A stretch of DNA of 64,000 bases, taken from positions 186,001 through 250,000 of the forward strand of contig NZ_NEHO01000007.1 of the NCBI RefSeq assembly GCF_002113375.1, read 5' to 3'. This document shows positions 9,812 through 19,726 of this stretch, in pieces. Made by a program: the position numbers and the translations under genes. The notes beneath the pieces are model-generated. The model was not told the DNA's origin. It searched no databases and saw nothing but the letters and a program-made list of their open reading frames with translations. Positions within the stretch are counted from its first letter, which is position 1, and each line of letters starts with the position of its first letter. This stretch comes from Pseudomonas sp. R37(2017). Lineage in GTDB: Bacteria > Pseudomonadota > Gammaproteobacteria > Pseudomonadales > Pseudomonadaceae.

Positions 9812-11479
9812 TTACTTGCCGGTAATCATCGGCAGGTTCAGCCCTTGTTCCTTGGCGCAGTCGATGGCGATCTGGTAACCGGCATCGGCGTGACGCATGA
9901 CGCCAGTGGCCGGGTCGTTGTGCAGCACGCGAGCGATACGCTCGGCCGCTTCATCAGTACCGTCGCAGACGATCACCATGCCCGAGTGCTGGGAGAAGCC
10001 CATGCCGACGCCGCCGCCGTGGTGCAGGGAAACCCAGGTCGCGCCGCTCGCGGTGTTGAGCAAGGCGTTGAGCAGTGGCCAGTCGGAAACCGCATCGGAA
10101 CCGTCCTGCATCGATTCGGTTTCGCGGTTCGGGCTCGATACCGAACCGGAGTCCAGGTGATCGCGGCCGATAACGATTGGCGCGGACAGCTCGCCGCTAC
10201 GGACCATTTCGTTGAACGCCAGGCCCAGCTTGGCGCGCAGACCCAGGCCAACCCAGCAGATACGTGCCGGCAGACCCTGGAAGCTGATGCGCTCGCGGGC
10301 CATGTCCAGCCAGTTGTGCAGGTGGGCGTCGTCCGGGATCAGTTCCTTGACCTTGGCGTCGGTCTTGTAGATGTCTTCAGCGTTGCCCGACAGTGCCGCC
10401 CAACGGAACGGACCGATACCGCGGCAGAACAGCGGACGGATGTAGGCCGGTACGAAGCCAGGGAAGTCGAAAGCGTTTTCCACGCCCTCTTCTTGCGCCA
10501 TCTGACGGATGTTGTTGCCGTAGTCGAAGGTCGGCACGCCCATTTTCTGGAAGTCGAGCATCGCTTTGACGTGCACGGCCATCGATTGCTTGGCGGCTTT
10601 GATCACAGCGGCCGGCTCGGTCTTGGCGCGAGCACGGTACTGGTCCCAGGTCCAGCCAGCCGGCAGGTAGCCGTTGAGCGGGTCGTGGGCGCTGGTCTGG
10701 TCGGTGACCATGTCCGGGCGCACGCCGCGACGCACCAGTTCCGGGAGGATTTCCGCGGCGTTACCGCACAGGGCGATGGAGATCGCCTTGCCTTCCTTGG
10801 TGTACTTGGCAATACGCGCCAGGGCGTCGTCGAGGTCTTTGGCTTGCTCGTCGACGTAGCGGGTTTTCAGGCGGAAATCGATGCTGACCTGCTGGCATTC
10901 GATGTTCAGCGAGCAGGCACCGGCCAGGGTCGCGGCCAGTGGCTGGGCACCGCCCATGCCGCCCAGACCGGCGGTCAGGACCCACTTGCCGGTCAGGTTG
11001 TCGTTGTAGTGCTGGCGACCGGCTTCGACGAAGGTTTCGTAGGTGCCCTGGACGATGCCCTGGCTGCCGATGTAGATCCAGCTGCCGGCGGTCATCTGGC
11101 CGTACATGGCCAGGCCCTTGGCGTCCAGTTCGTTGAAGTGTTCCCAGGTGGCCCAGTGCGGCACCAGGTTGGAGTTGGCGATCAGTACGCGCGGGGCGTT
11201 CGCGTGGGTCTTGAACACGCCGACCGGCTTGCCGGATTGCACCAGCAGGGTCTCGTCGTCGTTCAGGTTGGTCAGGCTTTCAACGATCTTGTCGTAGCAC
11301 TCCCAGTTACGCGCAGCACGACCGATACCACCGTAGACCACCAGTTCCTTGGGGTTCTCGGCGACTTCAGGGTCGAGGTTGTTCATCAACATGCGCAGCG
11401 GCGCTTCGGTCAGCCAGCTCTTGGCGGTCAGCTTGTTACCGCGGGCAGCGCGGATTTCGACGTCACGAAATTTGGTCAC
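9812..11479 (-). CDS. hutU: Urocanate hydratase
   Basis: Converts urocanate to 4-imidazolone-5-propionate using tightly bound NAD+, the second pathway step. At 555 residues it is full length. Characteristic segments are [16 protein letters not shown] near the N-terminus, the NAD-binding [19 protein letters not shown] near 170-190, [12 protein letters not shown], and the C-terminal [18 protein letters not shown]. The start ATG at 11479 is preceded by GGAG. It is the first gene of the long operon; a sigma-54-type promoter and a HutC-type operator lie about 130-165 bp upstream. Confidence 0.98.
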   Translation of the reverse strand: MTKFRDVEIRAARGNKLTAKSWLTEAPLRMLMNNLDPEVAENPKELVVYGGIGRAARNWECYDKIVESLTNLNDDETLLVQSGKPVGVFKTHANAPRVLIANSNLVPHWATWEHFNELDAKGLAMYGQMTAGSWIYIGSQGIVQGTYETFVEAGRQHYNDNLTGKWVLTAGLGGMGGAQPLAATLAGACSLNIECQQVSIDFRLKTRYVDEQAKDLDDALARIAKYTKEGKAISIALCGNAAEILPELVRRGVRPDMVTDQTSAHDPLNGYLPAGWTWDQYRARAKTEPAAVIKAAKQSMAVHVKAMLDFQKMGVPTFDYGNNIRQMAQEEGVENAFDFPGFVPAYIRPLFCRGIGPFRWAALSGNAEDIYKTDAKVKELIPDDAHLHNWLDMARERISFQGLPARICWVGLGLRAKLGLAFNEMVRSGELSAPIVIGRDHLDSGSVSSPNRETESMQDGSDAVSDWPLLNALLNTASGATWVSLHHGGGVGMGFSQHSGMVIVCDGTDEAAERIARVLHNDPATGVMRHADAGYQIAIDCAKEQGLNLPMITGK

Positions 11480-11610
11480 GAAAAAAACTCCTCAGCAATC
11501 AATCCAAAACCAACCCAGGCAGTGGGCGAGCAAGCCAATGGGCATCAGTGCACATCGGCGAATCAGTGGACGATGGTTGAGTCCTCGTGACTCATACACA
11601 TACGTCTTTA

Positions 11611-11624
11611 CTTGTACATACAAG
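11611..11624. promoter_or_regulatory. HutC-type operator upstream of hutU
   Basis: CTTGTACATACAAG is a near-perfect dyad with the TGTA...TACA core bound by GntR/HutC-family repressors. It overlaps the start site predicted from the sigma-54 element just upstream, as expected for repression relieved by urocanate. Confidence 0.75.
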
Positions 11625-11628
11625 CATA

Positions 11629-11645
11629 TGCAATCAAGCGGCCAA
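11629..11645 (-). promoter_or_regulatory. Sigma-54-type promoter for the hutU operon
   Basis: Read on the minus strand, TTGGCCGCTTGATTGCA has the GG of the -24 element and the GC of the -12 element exactly 10 bases apart, with TTGGC and TTGCA close to consensus. The predicted start near 11618 falls within the HutC operator. RpoN and CbrB dependence of hutU in P. fluorescens is established knowledge; the assignment of these bases is my reading. Confidence 0.65.
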
Positions 11646-11930
11646 CTTGTTGGATGAGCATTCAAGAAAAATCCAGAAACGGCTGGAGAGCGCCTGGAAC
11701 AAGGGTTCTGGCGATGATGAAATTTTTCCGGGGGATTTTTTGTGGCGATGGGAGTTTGTTACCTGAGCGCGACTTTGCGCCACACTGGGGCGTTCGGTAA
11801 CACCTGATACCCAATTGAGCGCATTCCAGAAACACCCTACAACCTCATCAGAAACATCCGACTCCACCTCCACTGATCCTCGCCGACTCCATGGCCAAGC
11901 CCACTGAAGTCACTCCTGCGAGGACGCGCA

Positions 11931-13568
11931 ATGAAACAATGGAAAGTCAGAACCCACCTCTTGCTGCTGGCTGGCATTCTGCTGGGTAGCCTGACCGGCA
12001 TCGGCGCACTGGGCCTTTACGGCATGCGCGCCACGGTCCAGGGACTGGAAACGGTTTACCTCGACCGGGTCATCCCGCAACAGGACCTGAAGAAAATTTC
12101 CGAGCTGTATTCCGTGCGAATCGTCGACGCCATCCACAAGGCCCGCGATGGCATCCACAGCGGCGTCGACGCGGCGCAACAAATACGACAAGCGACGCTT
12201 GAAATCGCGCCGCTCTGGCGCACCGTCCTGTCGACCCGATTGACCGAGGAAGAGGTACGACTGATCGGCGAAATCACACCGTTGATGCAGGCTGCCGAAG
12301 TGCCGCTCCAGCGTCTGCAGGCGGCCTTGAACCGCAACCGCACCGCCAGTCAGAGCCTGGAGGATTTCGCCTCGCATCAGCTGTATCCGCTGATCGACCC
12401 GTTGACCTCACTGCTTTCGCAAATGACCGATGCTCAACTCAAAGAAGCTCGCCAACAGTTCGAACTCAGCCAGGCACGCTACGAGGTCGATATAAGGCTG
12501 ATGGCCGGGGTGCTGGGCTTCGCGCTGTTGTTTGGCAGCCTTTATGCCCTGCTGTTCAGCGCCAGACTGGCACGAACCCTGGGCGCCGAGCCTCACGAGC
12601 TGGCCAGTATCAGCACAAGGATTGCCCAGGGCAGGCTCGGTGATCCCGTGATCGATAACGCGACATCAACGGGTGTCATGCAATCGGTCGAGGCCATGCG
12701 GCGCAGCCTCGCGAGCATGATCGGCAAGGTGCGCGAGGCCTCGCAGCATATCGAGTCTTCGACCCTGAACCTGAGCATCTCGTCTGAACAGGGCCTGAAG
12801 CAGGCCGCCGAGCAAAATGGCGCAGCCTCTTCCATTGCCGCCGCTGCGGAACAGATGTCAGCCAACATTACGCACATCGCCGAGAACGCCGCGCAGGCCC
12901 ACGACACCACACAAAAGGCCGAACAGATCACCGCTTGCGGCATTGCCACCATGGACCGCTCTATCATCGAAATGCAGCAGATCGCCCAACTGGTGACCCA
13001 GACGTCGGATGAAATCGACCAATTGACCCTGCACTCCAACGCCATCGGGAAAATTGTCGGCATGATCCACAGCATTGCCGAACAGACCAATCTGCTCGCA
13101 CTCAATGCCACCATCGAGGCGGCGCGGGCCGGCGAGCAAGGGCGCGGGTTTGCCGTGGTGGCTGACGAAGTGCGAGAGCTGGCAACCCGCACGACCCGCT
13201 CTACCGACGAGATTGTGGGGCTGGTGAGCACCATTCAAGGCGGCATGAGAAAGGCCAACAGCAGCATGAGCGCTGGCCGCGAACGCGTCCTTCAGGGCCA
13301 ACAACTGATTGACTGCGCCGGCGCGTCGATGAATGACGTCAAGGCCGCGCTCAACGCGTCGCTCAATGCAGTCAGCCAGATATCCAATGCCTTGCAGGAA
13401 CAGCGTGTGGCCAGCGAAGACGTGGCGCGCACTGTGGAAAACGTGGCGCAGCGGGTCGAGGAAAATGTCACGGCGCAGCAGGAGGCGGTGAAAACCATCC
13501 AGGCACTGAAACAGATGTCGAGTGAGCTGGAGGCGACCGTTCGAGGCTTTACCCTCGAACGGGAATGA
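11931..13568 (+). CDS. Methyl-accepting chemotaxis protein with four-helix-bundle sensor
   Basis: Inner-membrane chemoreceptor of 545 residues. It has a first membrane helix at about 9-31, a periplasmic helical (4HB-type) domain of about 155 residues, a second membrane helix near 187-207, HAMP, and a signalling domain with the conserved hairpin tip [20 protein letters not shown] near 384-403. No C-terminal CheR/CheB-binding pentapeptide is visible (it ends in LERE). It stands alone between hutU and hutD, transcribed opposite to both hut operons and 7 bp from the end of hutD. The location suggests a ligand from the histidine pathway, but the 4HB domain does not reveal the ligand. Confidence 0.93.
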   Translation: MKQWKVRTHLLLLAGILLGSLTGIGALGLYGMRATVQGLETVYLDRVIPQQDLKKISELYSVRIVDAIHKARDGIHSGVDAAQQIRQATLEIAPLWRTVLSTRLTEEEVRLIGEITPLMQAAEVPLQRLQAALNRNRTASQSLEDFASHQLYPLIDPLTSLLSQMTDAQLKEARQQFELSQARYEVDIRLMAGVLGFALLFGSLYALLFSARLARTLGAEPHELASISTRIAQGRLGDPVIDNATSTGVMQSVEAMRRSLASMIGKVREASQHIESSTLNLSISSEQGLKQAAEQNGAASSIAAAAEQMSANITHIAENAAQAHDTTQKAEQITACGIATMDRSIIEMQQIAQLVTQTSDEIDQLTLHSNAIGKIVGMIHSIAEQTNLLALNATIEAARAGEQGRGFAVVADEVRELATRTTRSTDEIVGLVSTIQGGMRKANSSMSAGRERVLQGQQLIDCAGASMNDVKAALNASLNAVSQISNALQEQRVASEDVARTVENVAQRVEENVTAQQEAVKTIQALKQMSSELEATVRGFTLERE

Positions 13569-13574
13569 CCGGGA

Positions 13575-14147
13575 TCAGTCGCACTGCGTCAGTTCGATTA
13601 CGCAGCACAGCCCGTTGATGGCGACGTCCAGCAGTCCGGCATCAGACTCCAATTGCAGGCAATCATGGCGGCCCAATTGCCGGGCGTTGTTATCGATAGA
13701 CACCTCGACCTGCTCGCTCATGCTGAATACCAGCACCGTGCCCGCCGAGCTGAAGAACCGCTGCTCGCCCGACAACCACTGCAACCGCGCGCTATAGCGC
13801 TGCGGCGCATAGATCAGGTTGAAATCGCGAATCGGACCACCCAGCAGTGTGCAGTTAACCTTGCTTTCACCGCTGAAGGCAAAGGGGTCCAGCGGTAGCA
13901 GTGGCCGTGTGTCCTGACCATCCACCGTCAGGGTCATGCCTTCGCCTTGCAGTACGGTAATCACTCGCTCGTAGCCGGCGAAGGTGGAAAACCCGCCCGA
14001 CTCACCGATGTCGGCAATCGACAGGCGCCAGCCAAAGCCATCCAGGCCAGTGCCGGCATCGCGGGTAATTTCTTCGGTGCTGCCGCCGCCGTTTTTCCAT
14101 GGCATGCGCGGGTAATCCTTGGCGCGTAAAACCTTCAACTGACTCAT
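13575..14147 (-). CDS. hutD: HutD family protein
   Basis: Small cupin-fold protein (190 residues) of the HutD/Ves family. The N-terminus LRAKDYPRMPWKNGGGSTEEI is the family hallmark (residues 6-26; the key part is PWKNGGG). It lies 10 bp downstream of hutC, in the same operon. In P. fluorescens HutD has been proposed to limit hut expression, perhaps by binding N-formylglutamate; that role is from the literature and cannot be read here. Confidence 0.92.
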   Translation of the reverse strand: MSQLKVLRAKDYPRMPWKNGGGSTEEITRDAGTGLDGFGWRLSIADIGESGGFSTFAGYERVITVLQGEGMTLTVDGQDTRPLLPLDPFAFSGESKVNCTLLGGPIRDFNLIYAPQRYSARLQWLSGEQRFFSSAGTVLVFSMSEQVEVSIDNNARQLGRHDCLQLESDAGLLDVAINGLCCVIELTQCD

Positions 14148-14157
14148 TTATGGCTCT

Positions 14158-14907
14158 CTATTTATGGAACCGTCCTTCCAGACGATGACGGGAACCGGGG
14201 TGGATCAAACGGGCAGCGGTCACCGGTTGACGACCGGACCAGGTGCGGCGACGGATCAGCAGGCACGGCTCGCCCTTTTCAATCTGCAGCAATTTGCATT
14301 CGGACGACTCGGCCAGGATCGCCTCGACCACGTGCTCGCCTTCGGTCAGCGGCGCGACCTGGTTCAGATAGGCATATGGCGTTTGCAGGGTGAAGTCCTG
14401 CTTGAGGTAGTCCGGCGCCACCAGCGCATTGACGAAACGGTCTTCGATTTGCACTGGAATATCGTTTTCGAAATGCACGATCAGCGAGTGAAACACCTTC
14501 TGCCCTTCGCGCATGTCCAGGGCCAGGGCGCGCTCGGAGCCGGCGGCCTCTTCTTCAAGGATGATGACCTTGCAGGTGTGGCGATGGCCGCGAGAGGCGA
14601 TTTCGTCGGCAATGTTGTGCACTTCAAACAGCGCGGACTGGCCTTTGGGCTCGGCGACGAACGTACCGACGCCTTGCATGCGTACCAACAGACCCTCGGC
14701 AGTCATCTCGCGCAGCGCGCGGTTGATGGTCATGCGGCTGAAGCCGAGCTGGCTGACCAGCTCGCTTTCCGACGGAACGCGGTAGTGCGGCGGCCAGTTT
14801 CCACTGTCGATTTGCTGGGTGATCATTTGTTTGACGCGGGCGTACAAGGGCGCCGGACTGTCGCCCATGTTCGCGGCCAACGGAGAGACTGGAGGCGGAG
14901 TCGGCAC
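14158..14907 (-). CDS. hutC: Histidine utilisation repressor HutC
   Basis: GntR-family repressor of the HutC subfamily. It has an N-terminal winged helix with VPSESELVSQLGFSRMTINR near residues 43-62, then a UTRA ligand-binding domain (about 95-240) that senses urocanate. The chosen start is the GTG at 14907, eight bases after AGGGA; an internal ATG at 14868 (GDSPAPLYAR) is the alternative. It is divergent from hutF; the 107-bp gap contains a TGTATATACA dyad that it should bind, giving autoregulation. Confidence 0.95.
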   Translation of the reverse strand: MPTPPPVSPLAANMGDSPAPLYARVKQMITQQIDSGNWPPHYRVPSESELVSQLGFSRMTINRALREMTAEGLLVRMQGVGTFVAEPKGQSALFEVHNIADEIASRGHRHTCKVIILEEEAAGSERALALDMREGQKVFHSLIVHFENDIPVQIEDRFVNALVAPDYLKQDFTLQTPYAYLNQVAPLTEGEHVVEAILAESSECKLLQIEKGEPCLLIRRRTWSGRQPVTAARLIHPGSRHRLEGRFHK

Positions 14908-14972
14908 GGTTAATCCCTGTTCATTTGGTGAGGGTTGGTAGCTTGCCGGAGTTTACCCGGCAGGCAAACGTC

Positions 14973-14988
14973 TGTATATGTATATACA
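14973..14988. promoter_or_regulatory. HutC-type operator between hutC and hutF
   Basis: TGTATATGTATATACA contains the perfect 10-bp dyad TGTATATACA (14979-14988). It lies in the only gap between hutC and hutF, so one site could control both directions. Confidence 0.7.
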
Positions 14989-15014
14989 AATAACACACGA
15001 TGGGGTTTTGAACC

Positions 15015-16379
15015 ATGTCCGCCTTCTTTGCCGAACGCGCGCTGCTGCCTAGTGGATGGGCCAACAATGTACGTCTTGAGGTCAGCGCCGACGGCGTATT
15101 GACCCATATCCAGGCCGATTCCCATGCAGATGGCGCCGAGCGGTTAAGCGGTCCGCTGCTGCCTGGCATGCCGAACCTGCACTCACACGCCTTCCAGCGG
15201 GCCATGGCCGGGCTGGCGGAAGTGGCGGGCAATCCGAACGACAGTTTCTGGACCTGGCGCGACCTGATGTATCGCCTCGTCGGAAAAATCAGCCCGGAGC
15301 AACTCGGCGTCATCGCTCGTCAGCTGTACATCGAAATGCTCAAGGCCGGTTACACCTCGGTCGCGGAATTTCACTATGTGCATCACGATGTCAGTGGTCA
15401 GCCTTACGCGGATCCGGCCGAACTGGCCTTGCGTATCAGCCAGGCTGCCAGCTCTGCCGGCATCGGTCTGACCCTGCTGCCGGTGCTCTACAGCCACTCT
15501 GGCTTCGGTGGCCAAACGCCGAACGAAGGCCAGCGTCGCTTTATCAACAGCACCGAAAACTACCTGAAGCTGCAATCGCGCTTGCAGCCGATCCTCGCGC
15601 AACAGAAGGCGCAGTCCCTCGGCTTGTGCTTCCACTCGTTGCGCGCGGTCACGCCGCAGCAGATCAACGAAGTGCTGGCGGCCAGTGACAAGCAATGCCC
15701 GGTTCATATCCATATCGCCGAACAGCAGAAGGAAGTCGACGACTGCCTGACCTGGAGCGGTCGTCGTCCGCTGCAATGGCTGTACGAAAACATCGATGTC
15801 GACCAGCGCTGGTGCCTGGTCCACGCGACCCACGCCAACCCGGAAGAAGTCACGTCGATGGCCAAGAGTCGCGCCATCGCCGGCCTGTGCCTGACCACCG
15901 AAGCCAACCTGGGCGACGGGATTTTCCCGGCTGTGGACTTCCTGGCCCAGGGCGGGCGCATGGGTATCGGTTCCGACAGCCATGTGTCGCTAAGCGTGGT
16001 GGAAGAATTGCGTTGGCTGGAATACGGCCAGCGTCTGCGCGACCAGCGGCGTAATCGCTTGTATGGCGCGGACCAACCGATGGTCGGCCGTACGCTGTTC
16101 GATGCCGCACTGGATGGCGGTGCCCAGGCGCTGGGCCAGTCGATTGGTGCGCTGCAAGTCGGCAAGCGCGCCGACTGGCTGGTGCTCGACGGCAACGATC
16201 CGTATCTGGCAACGGCCAGCGGCGACGCCATTCTCAACCGCTGGCTGTTTGCCGGTGGCGATCGTCAGGTGCGGGATGTGCTGGTGAACGGCCAGTGGGT
16301 GGTGCGCGATGGCCGCCATGCCGGTGAAGAAGAAAGCAATCGCGCCTTTACCCAGGTCCTGCGCGATCTTTTAGGCTGA
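15015..16379 (+). CDS. hutF: Formimidoylglutamate deiminase
   Basis: Amidohydrolase converting N-formimino-L-glutamate to N-formyl-L-glutamate and ammonia, the step that marks the five-step pseudomonad pathway. Residue 454 is the C-terminus, the normal length. Metal ligands are in LLPGMPNLHSHAFQRAM (about residues 50-66), IHIAEQ near 232, HATHAN near 266, and the GIGSDSHVS aspartate near 318. It is divergent from hutC and is expected to be released by urocanate acting on HutC. Confidence 0.96.
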   Translation: MSAFFAERALLPSGWANNVRLEVSADGVLTHIQADSHADGAERLSGPLLPGMPNLHSHAFQRAMAGLAEVAGNPNDSFWTWRDLMYRLVGKISPEQLGVIARQLYIEMLKAGYTSVAEFHYVHHDVSGQPYADPAELALRISQAASSAGIGLTLLPVLYSHSGFGGQTPNEGQRRFINSTENYLKLQSRLQPILAQQKAQSLGLCFHSLRAVTPQQINEVLAASDKQCPVHIHIAEQQKEVDDCLTWSGRRPLQWLYENIDVDQRWCLVHATHANPEEVTSMAKSRAIAGLCLTTEANLGDGIFPAVDFLAQGGRMGIGSDSHVSLSVVEELRWLEYGQRLRDQRRNRLYGADQPMVGRTLFDAALDGGAQALGQSIGALQVGKRADWLVLDGNDPYLATASGDAILNRWLFAGGDRQVRDVLVNGQWVVRDGRHAGEEESNRAFTQVLRDLLG

Positions 16380-16388
16380 CACCAAAAA

Positions 16389-16484
16389 CCTGTGGGAGCG
16401 AGCCTCCTCGCGAAAGCGGTGTATCAGTCAACAACTCTGTCAACTGACACGCCCTCTTCGCGAGCAGGCTCGCTCCCACATTGG
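16389..16484. repeat. REPIN downstream of hutF
   Basis: Arms CTGTGGGAGCGAGCCTCCTC and GAGCAGGCTCGCTCCCACA enclose a spacer with GTATCAGTCAACAACTCTGT that is shared in part with other copies in the window. Confidence 0.9.
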
Positions 16485-16497
16485 TTTTGTGTATTTG

Positions 16498-17067
16498 TTA
16501 GTTGGACGTCTTGGCCATCTGCTGTTCCGACGCCCGCCAGATCAGTCGCGTGGTGTCGTAACCCTGCTGACGCGCCTTGCTCAACAGCTCCTCACGCACC
16601 ACGCCATTGACGGTCGGTGTGCGCGACAGCAGCCACAGGTATTTGCGGCTCGGATCGCCGACAATGGCGGTCTTGTAGTCATCGCTGACATACAGCACCC
16701 AGTATTCTCCCTTCGACGTACCCGGGATCAGCCTGGAGAACCAGGTATCGAACTCGACCCACAGCTTGTCGCCCTTGCCGGGCACCTGTGGATAAGCCGT
16801 GCCCTTGACCTCTTCCCATTGCCACTGCGGCGTCAGGCAGCGGTTCAATACCGCGACGTTACCGTCGGGCTTGAGCGTGTAATGAGCTTCGGATTGCGCG
16901 CAGTCGCGCTGAAAGTACATCGGCATGCGAGCCAGCTCGTACCAGGTGCCCTGGTAACGTTTGAGGCTGACGCTTTTGACAGTCTTCGGTGCCAAGGGGT
17001 CCTGGCCAGACGTGGCACAACCGGCCAACACCAGGCCGGCGAAAAGGATGATCAACAACCGCTTCAT
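16498..17067 (-). CDS. blc: Outer-membrane lipocalin lipoprotein
   Basis: Bacterial lipocalin of 189 residues. The signal peptide RLLIILFAGLVLAGC has a clear lipobox (LAGC) with acylated Cys near residue 17. The lipocalin signature YQGTWYELARMP is near 39-50, and the C-terminal YKTAIVGDPSRKYLWLLSRTP segment near 130-150 is typical of Blc. Blc binds lysophospholipids at the outer membrane. It is 30 bp downstream of another small lipoprotein gene, likely the same transcript. Confidence 0.93.
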   Translation of the reverse strand: MKRLLIILFAGLVLAGCATSGQDPLAPKTVKSVSLKRYQGTWYELARMPMYFQRDCAQSEAHYTLKPDGNVAVLNRCLTPQWQWEEVKGTAYPQVPGKGDKLWVEFDTWFSRLIPGTSKGEYWVLYVSDDYKTAIVGDPSRKYLWLLSRTPTVNGVVREELLSKARQQGYDTTRLIWRASEQQMAKTSN

Positions 17068-17097
17068 TATTTTTCTCCCGAGGGCAATCGCCCCGGT

Positions 17098-17352
17098 TTA
17101 CTTCAGGCCTTGGCCGGAAAACATCAGCACTTTGTCACCGGCGAACTGCACGCTGATAAAGCTGTTCTTGTCGCCCCAGGTGCAACTGGACATGCCCAGC
17201 GCGCCTGAACAATCGGCGGGTTTGCCCAACAGGGTCTCCACATCGGCCTTGGCCATGCCAGAAGAGAGCTTCGAGTAGTTTTCCTGATTGACCTTGCTGC
17301 AGGCAGCCAGCAACACGCAAAACGAAAGCAGGGCGATGGAACGCAACGACAT
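17098..17352 (-). CDS. Small SmpA/BamE-like lipoprotein
   Basis: About 84 residues from the ATG at 17352; the open frame runs further upstream but the signal peptide SLRSIALLSFCVLLAAC starts here and has a lipobox LAAC. The mature part, NYSKLSSGMAKADVETLLGKP, has the motif of the SmpA/OmlA (BamE-like) and DUF3862 folds, followed by a short W-containing strand region. It precedes the lipocalin gene. Function unknown. Confidence 0.85.
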   Translation of the reverse strand: MSLRSIALLSFCVLLAACSKVNQENYSKLSSGMAKADVETLLGKPADCSGALGMSSCTWGDKNSFISVQFAGDKVLMFSGQGLK

Positions 17353-17633
17353 GGTGAAACTCCGGGGGGCGTAGGGGATTGGCATGGCTGCCAAGCAGAA
17401 CCTTAGAAGTGAAAACCCCTGTCAGGTTCCCTGCCCGACAGGCTATTTATCGGGCCACTCGTCTACCTTTTGCCGAAAAACCGTCGCTTTCATTGTTTAC
17501 CGGGTATTTCGTCGACTTTCAGCAAATCCGCCTAATCTTTGGCGCCGTTCAGTCGACATACATGCAACGCAATGCCACATCGGTGGCATTTGCTCCCCCT
17601 TTTTGTTGACCAGACCCTCTGCGTAGCTCATCC

Positions 17634-19526
17634 ATGACCAGAAACATGAAGTTCAGCCACAAGATCTTGCTGGCTGCCGCCCTCGTGGTGGCCGTCGCAT
17701 TCGCTTGTTTCATCCTGTTCAACGACTATCGCCAGCGCGAAACCTTGCGCAGCAGTACCGAAGCCTCGATGCAGGAACTCGGCAGCCTGACCACCAGCAA
17801 CATCCAGACCTGGCTGGAAAGCCGCATGCAATTGCTGCAATCGATGGCCCAACAAGTCACCGCCGATGGCAATGCTCCCGCCAGCCTGAAACGGATCATC
17901 GACCTGCCCGCCTACACCGGCAATTTCCAGCTGAGCTACTTCGGGGGCGCCGACGGCGTGATGTTCTCCGTCCCGGCGGGCAACCGAGCCGCGGACTACG
18001 ACCCACGCGCCCGCGGCTGGTACAAGGCGGCCAACAGCGCACAACAGACCATCGTCACCGAACCGTACATTGCCGCGTCGTCCGGCAAACTGGTGATCAC
18101 CGTGGCCACCCCGGTGCAGCGTCAGGGCCAGATGATTGGCGTGGCCGGTGCGGATATCGACCTGTCCAGCGTCAGCGCGATCATCAATTCGCTGAACTTC
18201 GGTGGCCACGGCCATGCGTTCATCGTCAGTGCCGACGGCAAGATCCTGATTCACCCGGACAACAAGCTGGTGCTCAAGAGCCTGGCCGAGGCCTATCCGG
18301 GCGACACACTGAAGGTCAGCACAGGCATGAAAGAGGTCGAGATCGACGGCAAGCGCCAGTTCATCTCCTTCACCCACGTCAACGGCGTGCCATCGGCGGA
18401 CTGGTACGTGGCGCTGGTGCTCGACCAGGAAACGGCGTTCTCGATGCTCAGCGAGTTCCGCACCTCGGCGATCATCGCCATGGTGATTGCCGTGGTGATC
18501 ATCATCGCCCTGCTGGGCATGCTGATCAGCCTGCTGATGCAGCCGCTGCTGACCATGGGCCGCGCCATGCACGACATCGCCGAAGGCGAAGGGGACCTGA
18601 CCAAACGCCTGACCATCCACGGCCACGACGAGTTCGGCGCGCTGGGGTTGTCGTTCAACCGCTTCGTCGAGCGTATTCACACTTCGATCATCGAAGTGTC
18701 CTCGGCCACCGGCCAGGTCAACGAAGTGGCGCTGCGTGTGGTGGCCGCATCGAACTCGTCGATGTTCAACTCCGATCAGCAGGCCTCGCGCACCAGCAGC
18801 GTGGCCGCAGCGATCAACCAGCTCGGCGCCGCCGCCCAGGAAATCGCCCAGAACGCAGCCCTCGCCTCGCAGCACTCCAGCGATGCCCGCAGCCTGGCCG
18901 AAGACGGCCAACAGGTGGTGGATAAAACCATCGCGGCCATGCAGCAGCTCTCGGCGAAGATCAGCGACTCGTGCGGCAACATCGAGACGCTCAACAGCAA
19001 CACGGTCAACATCGGGCAGATTCTGGAAGTGATCACCAGCATCTCCCAGCAGACCAACTTGCTGGCACTGAACGCGGCCATCGAAGCGGCACGTGCCGGC
19101 GAGGCCGGACGTGGCTTTGCAGTGGTCGCCGACGAAGTGCGCAACCTCGCTCACCGCACCCAGGACTCAGCGCAGCAAGTCCAGACGATGATCGAAGAGC
19201 TGCAAGTCGGCGCCCGGGCAGCGGTGGGCATCATGACCGACAGCCAGCGCCAGAGTGAAAGCAGCGTCGGTATCGCCAACCAGGCGGGCGAACGCCTGGG
19301 CAGCGTGACCCAGCGCATCGGCGAAATCGACGGCATGAACCAGTCGGTCGCCACTGCCACTGAAGAACAGACCGCCGTGGTGGAGTCGATCAACGTCGAC
19401 ATCACCGAGATCAACACGTTGAACCAGGAAGGGGTGGAGAACCTGCAGGCGACCTTGCGTGCCTGTGCCGATCTTGAGCGGCAGGCAGCGCGGTTGAAGC
19501 AGTTGGTGGGTAGCTTCAGGATCTAA
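17634..19526 (+). CDS. Amino-acid-type chemoreceptor (dCache_1, PctA/B/C-like)
   Basis: Chemoreceptor of 630 residues: membrane helix at about 10-29, periplasmic double-Cache domain to about 275, second helix near 280-303, HAMP, and a signalling domain with [20 protein letters not shown] near 465-484. The ligand pocket shows Y122, R127, W129, Y130, Y145 and D174 (in [14 protein letters not shown] and GADID). This is the residue set reported for dCache_1AA amino acid receptors such as PctA, offset by one. It should therefore detect L-amino acids directly. An ATG four codons later is an alternative start. Monocistronic. Confidence 0.95.
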   Translation: MTRNMKFSHKILLAAALVVAVAFACFILFNDYRQRETLRSSTEASMQELGSLTTSNIQTWLESRMQLLQSMAQQVTADGNAPASLKRIIDLPAYTGNFQLSYFGGADGVMFSVPAGNRAADYDPRARGWYKAANSAQQTIVTEPYIAASSGKLVITVATPVQRQGQMIGVAGADIDLSSVSAIINSLNFGGHGHAFIVSADGKILIHPDNKLVLKSLAEAYPGDTLKVSTGMKEVEIDGKRQFISFTHVNGVPSADWYVALVLDQETAFSMLSEFRTSAIIAMVIAVVIIIALLGMLISLLMQPLLTMGRAMHDIAEGEGDLTKRLTIHGHDEFGALGLSFNRFVERIHTSIIEVSSATGQVNEVALRVVAASNSSMFNSDQQASRTSSVAAAINQLGAAAQEIAQNAALASQHSSDARSLAEDGQQVVDKTIAAMQQLSAKISDSCGNIETLNSNTVNIGQILEVITSISQQTNLLALNAAIEAARAGEAGRGFAVVADEVRNLAHRTQDSAQQVQTMIEELQVGARAAVGIMTDSQRQSESSVGIANQAGERLGSVTQRIGEIDGMNQSVATATEEQTAVVESINVDITEINTLNQEGVENLQATLRACADLERQAARLKQLVGSFRI

Positions 19527-19540
19527 GGCGCCCTCACCGG

Positions 19541-19624
19541 CCTCTTCGCGAACAGGCTCGCTCCCACATTGGATCTCCGGCGCGACAAAGATCCCTGTAG
19601 GAGCGAGCCTGCTCGCGATGGCGG
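19541..19624. repeat. REPIN downstream of the dCache chemoreceptor
   Basis: Arms CTTCGCGAACAGGCTCGCTC and GAGCGAGCCTGCTCGCGATG, inverted, about 35 bp apart. Confidence 0.88.
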
Positions 19625-19685
19625 CATCAGCAACAACACTTTTTTCTAAAAACATTGGTCGGCTCAATCTGACGCAAGACTGAAT

Positions 19686-19705
19686 TAGGACTAAACTCAG
19701 TCCTA
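19686..19705. promoter_or_regulatory. Palindromic operator of the toxin-antitoxin operon
   Basis: TAGGACT and AGTCCTA form a perfect 7-bp inverted repeat around a 6-base centre, ending 21 bp before the antitoxin ATG. Phd/YefM antitoxins bind such dyads to repress their own operon; binding here is inferred. Confidence 0.65.
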
Positions 19706-19726
19706 CTCAATATGGTGAGCCCTCCC

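Larger units (their letters stand above)
11480..11930. other. Divergent intergenic region hutU / chemoreceptor
   Basis: Holds the hutU leader (about 130 bp), a HutC-type operator and a sigma-54-type promoter (listed separately). Beyond about 11650 it contains only untranslated sequence ahead of the rightward chemoreceptor. I see no convincing sigma-28 or sigma-70 promoter, RNA gene or repeat in the remaining 280 bp. Confidence 0.6.

Noticed and set aside
7871..11590. Open frame of 1239 codons on the plus strand
   Set aside because: Mirror frame of hutX, hutTu and hutU; composition and lack of any motif mark it as a shadow.
11634..11873. Leftward 79-codon frame upstream of hutU
   Set aside because: It overlaps the predicted sigma-54 promoter and has no recognisable protein feature.
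14937..14956. GG-N10-GC spacing upstream of hutF suggesting a sigma-54 promoter
   Set aside because: The -24 part lacks the TGGCA core; only the spacing fits.
17628..19154. Leftward open frame of 508 codons
   Set aside because: Antisense to the dCache chemoreceptor, no ribosome site and low-complexity His/Asp/Gly composition.
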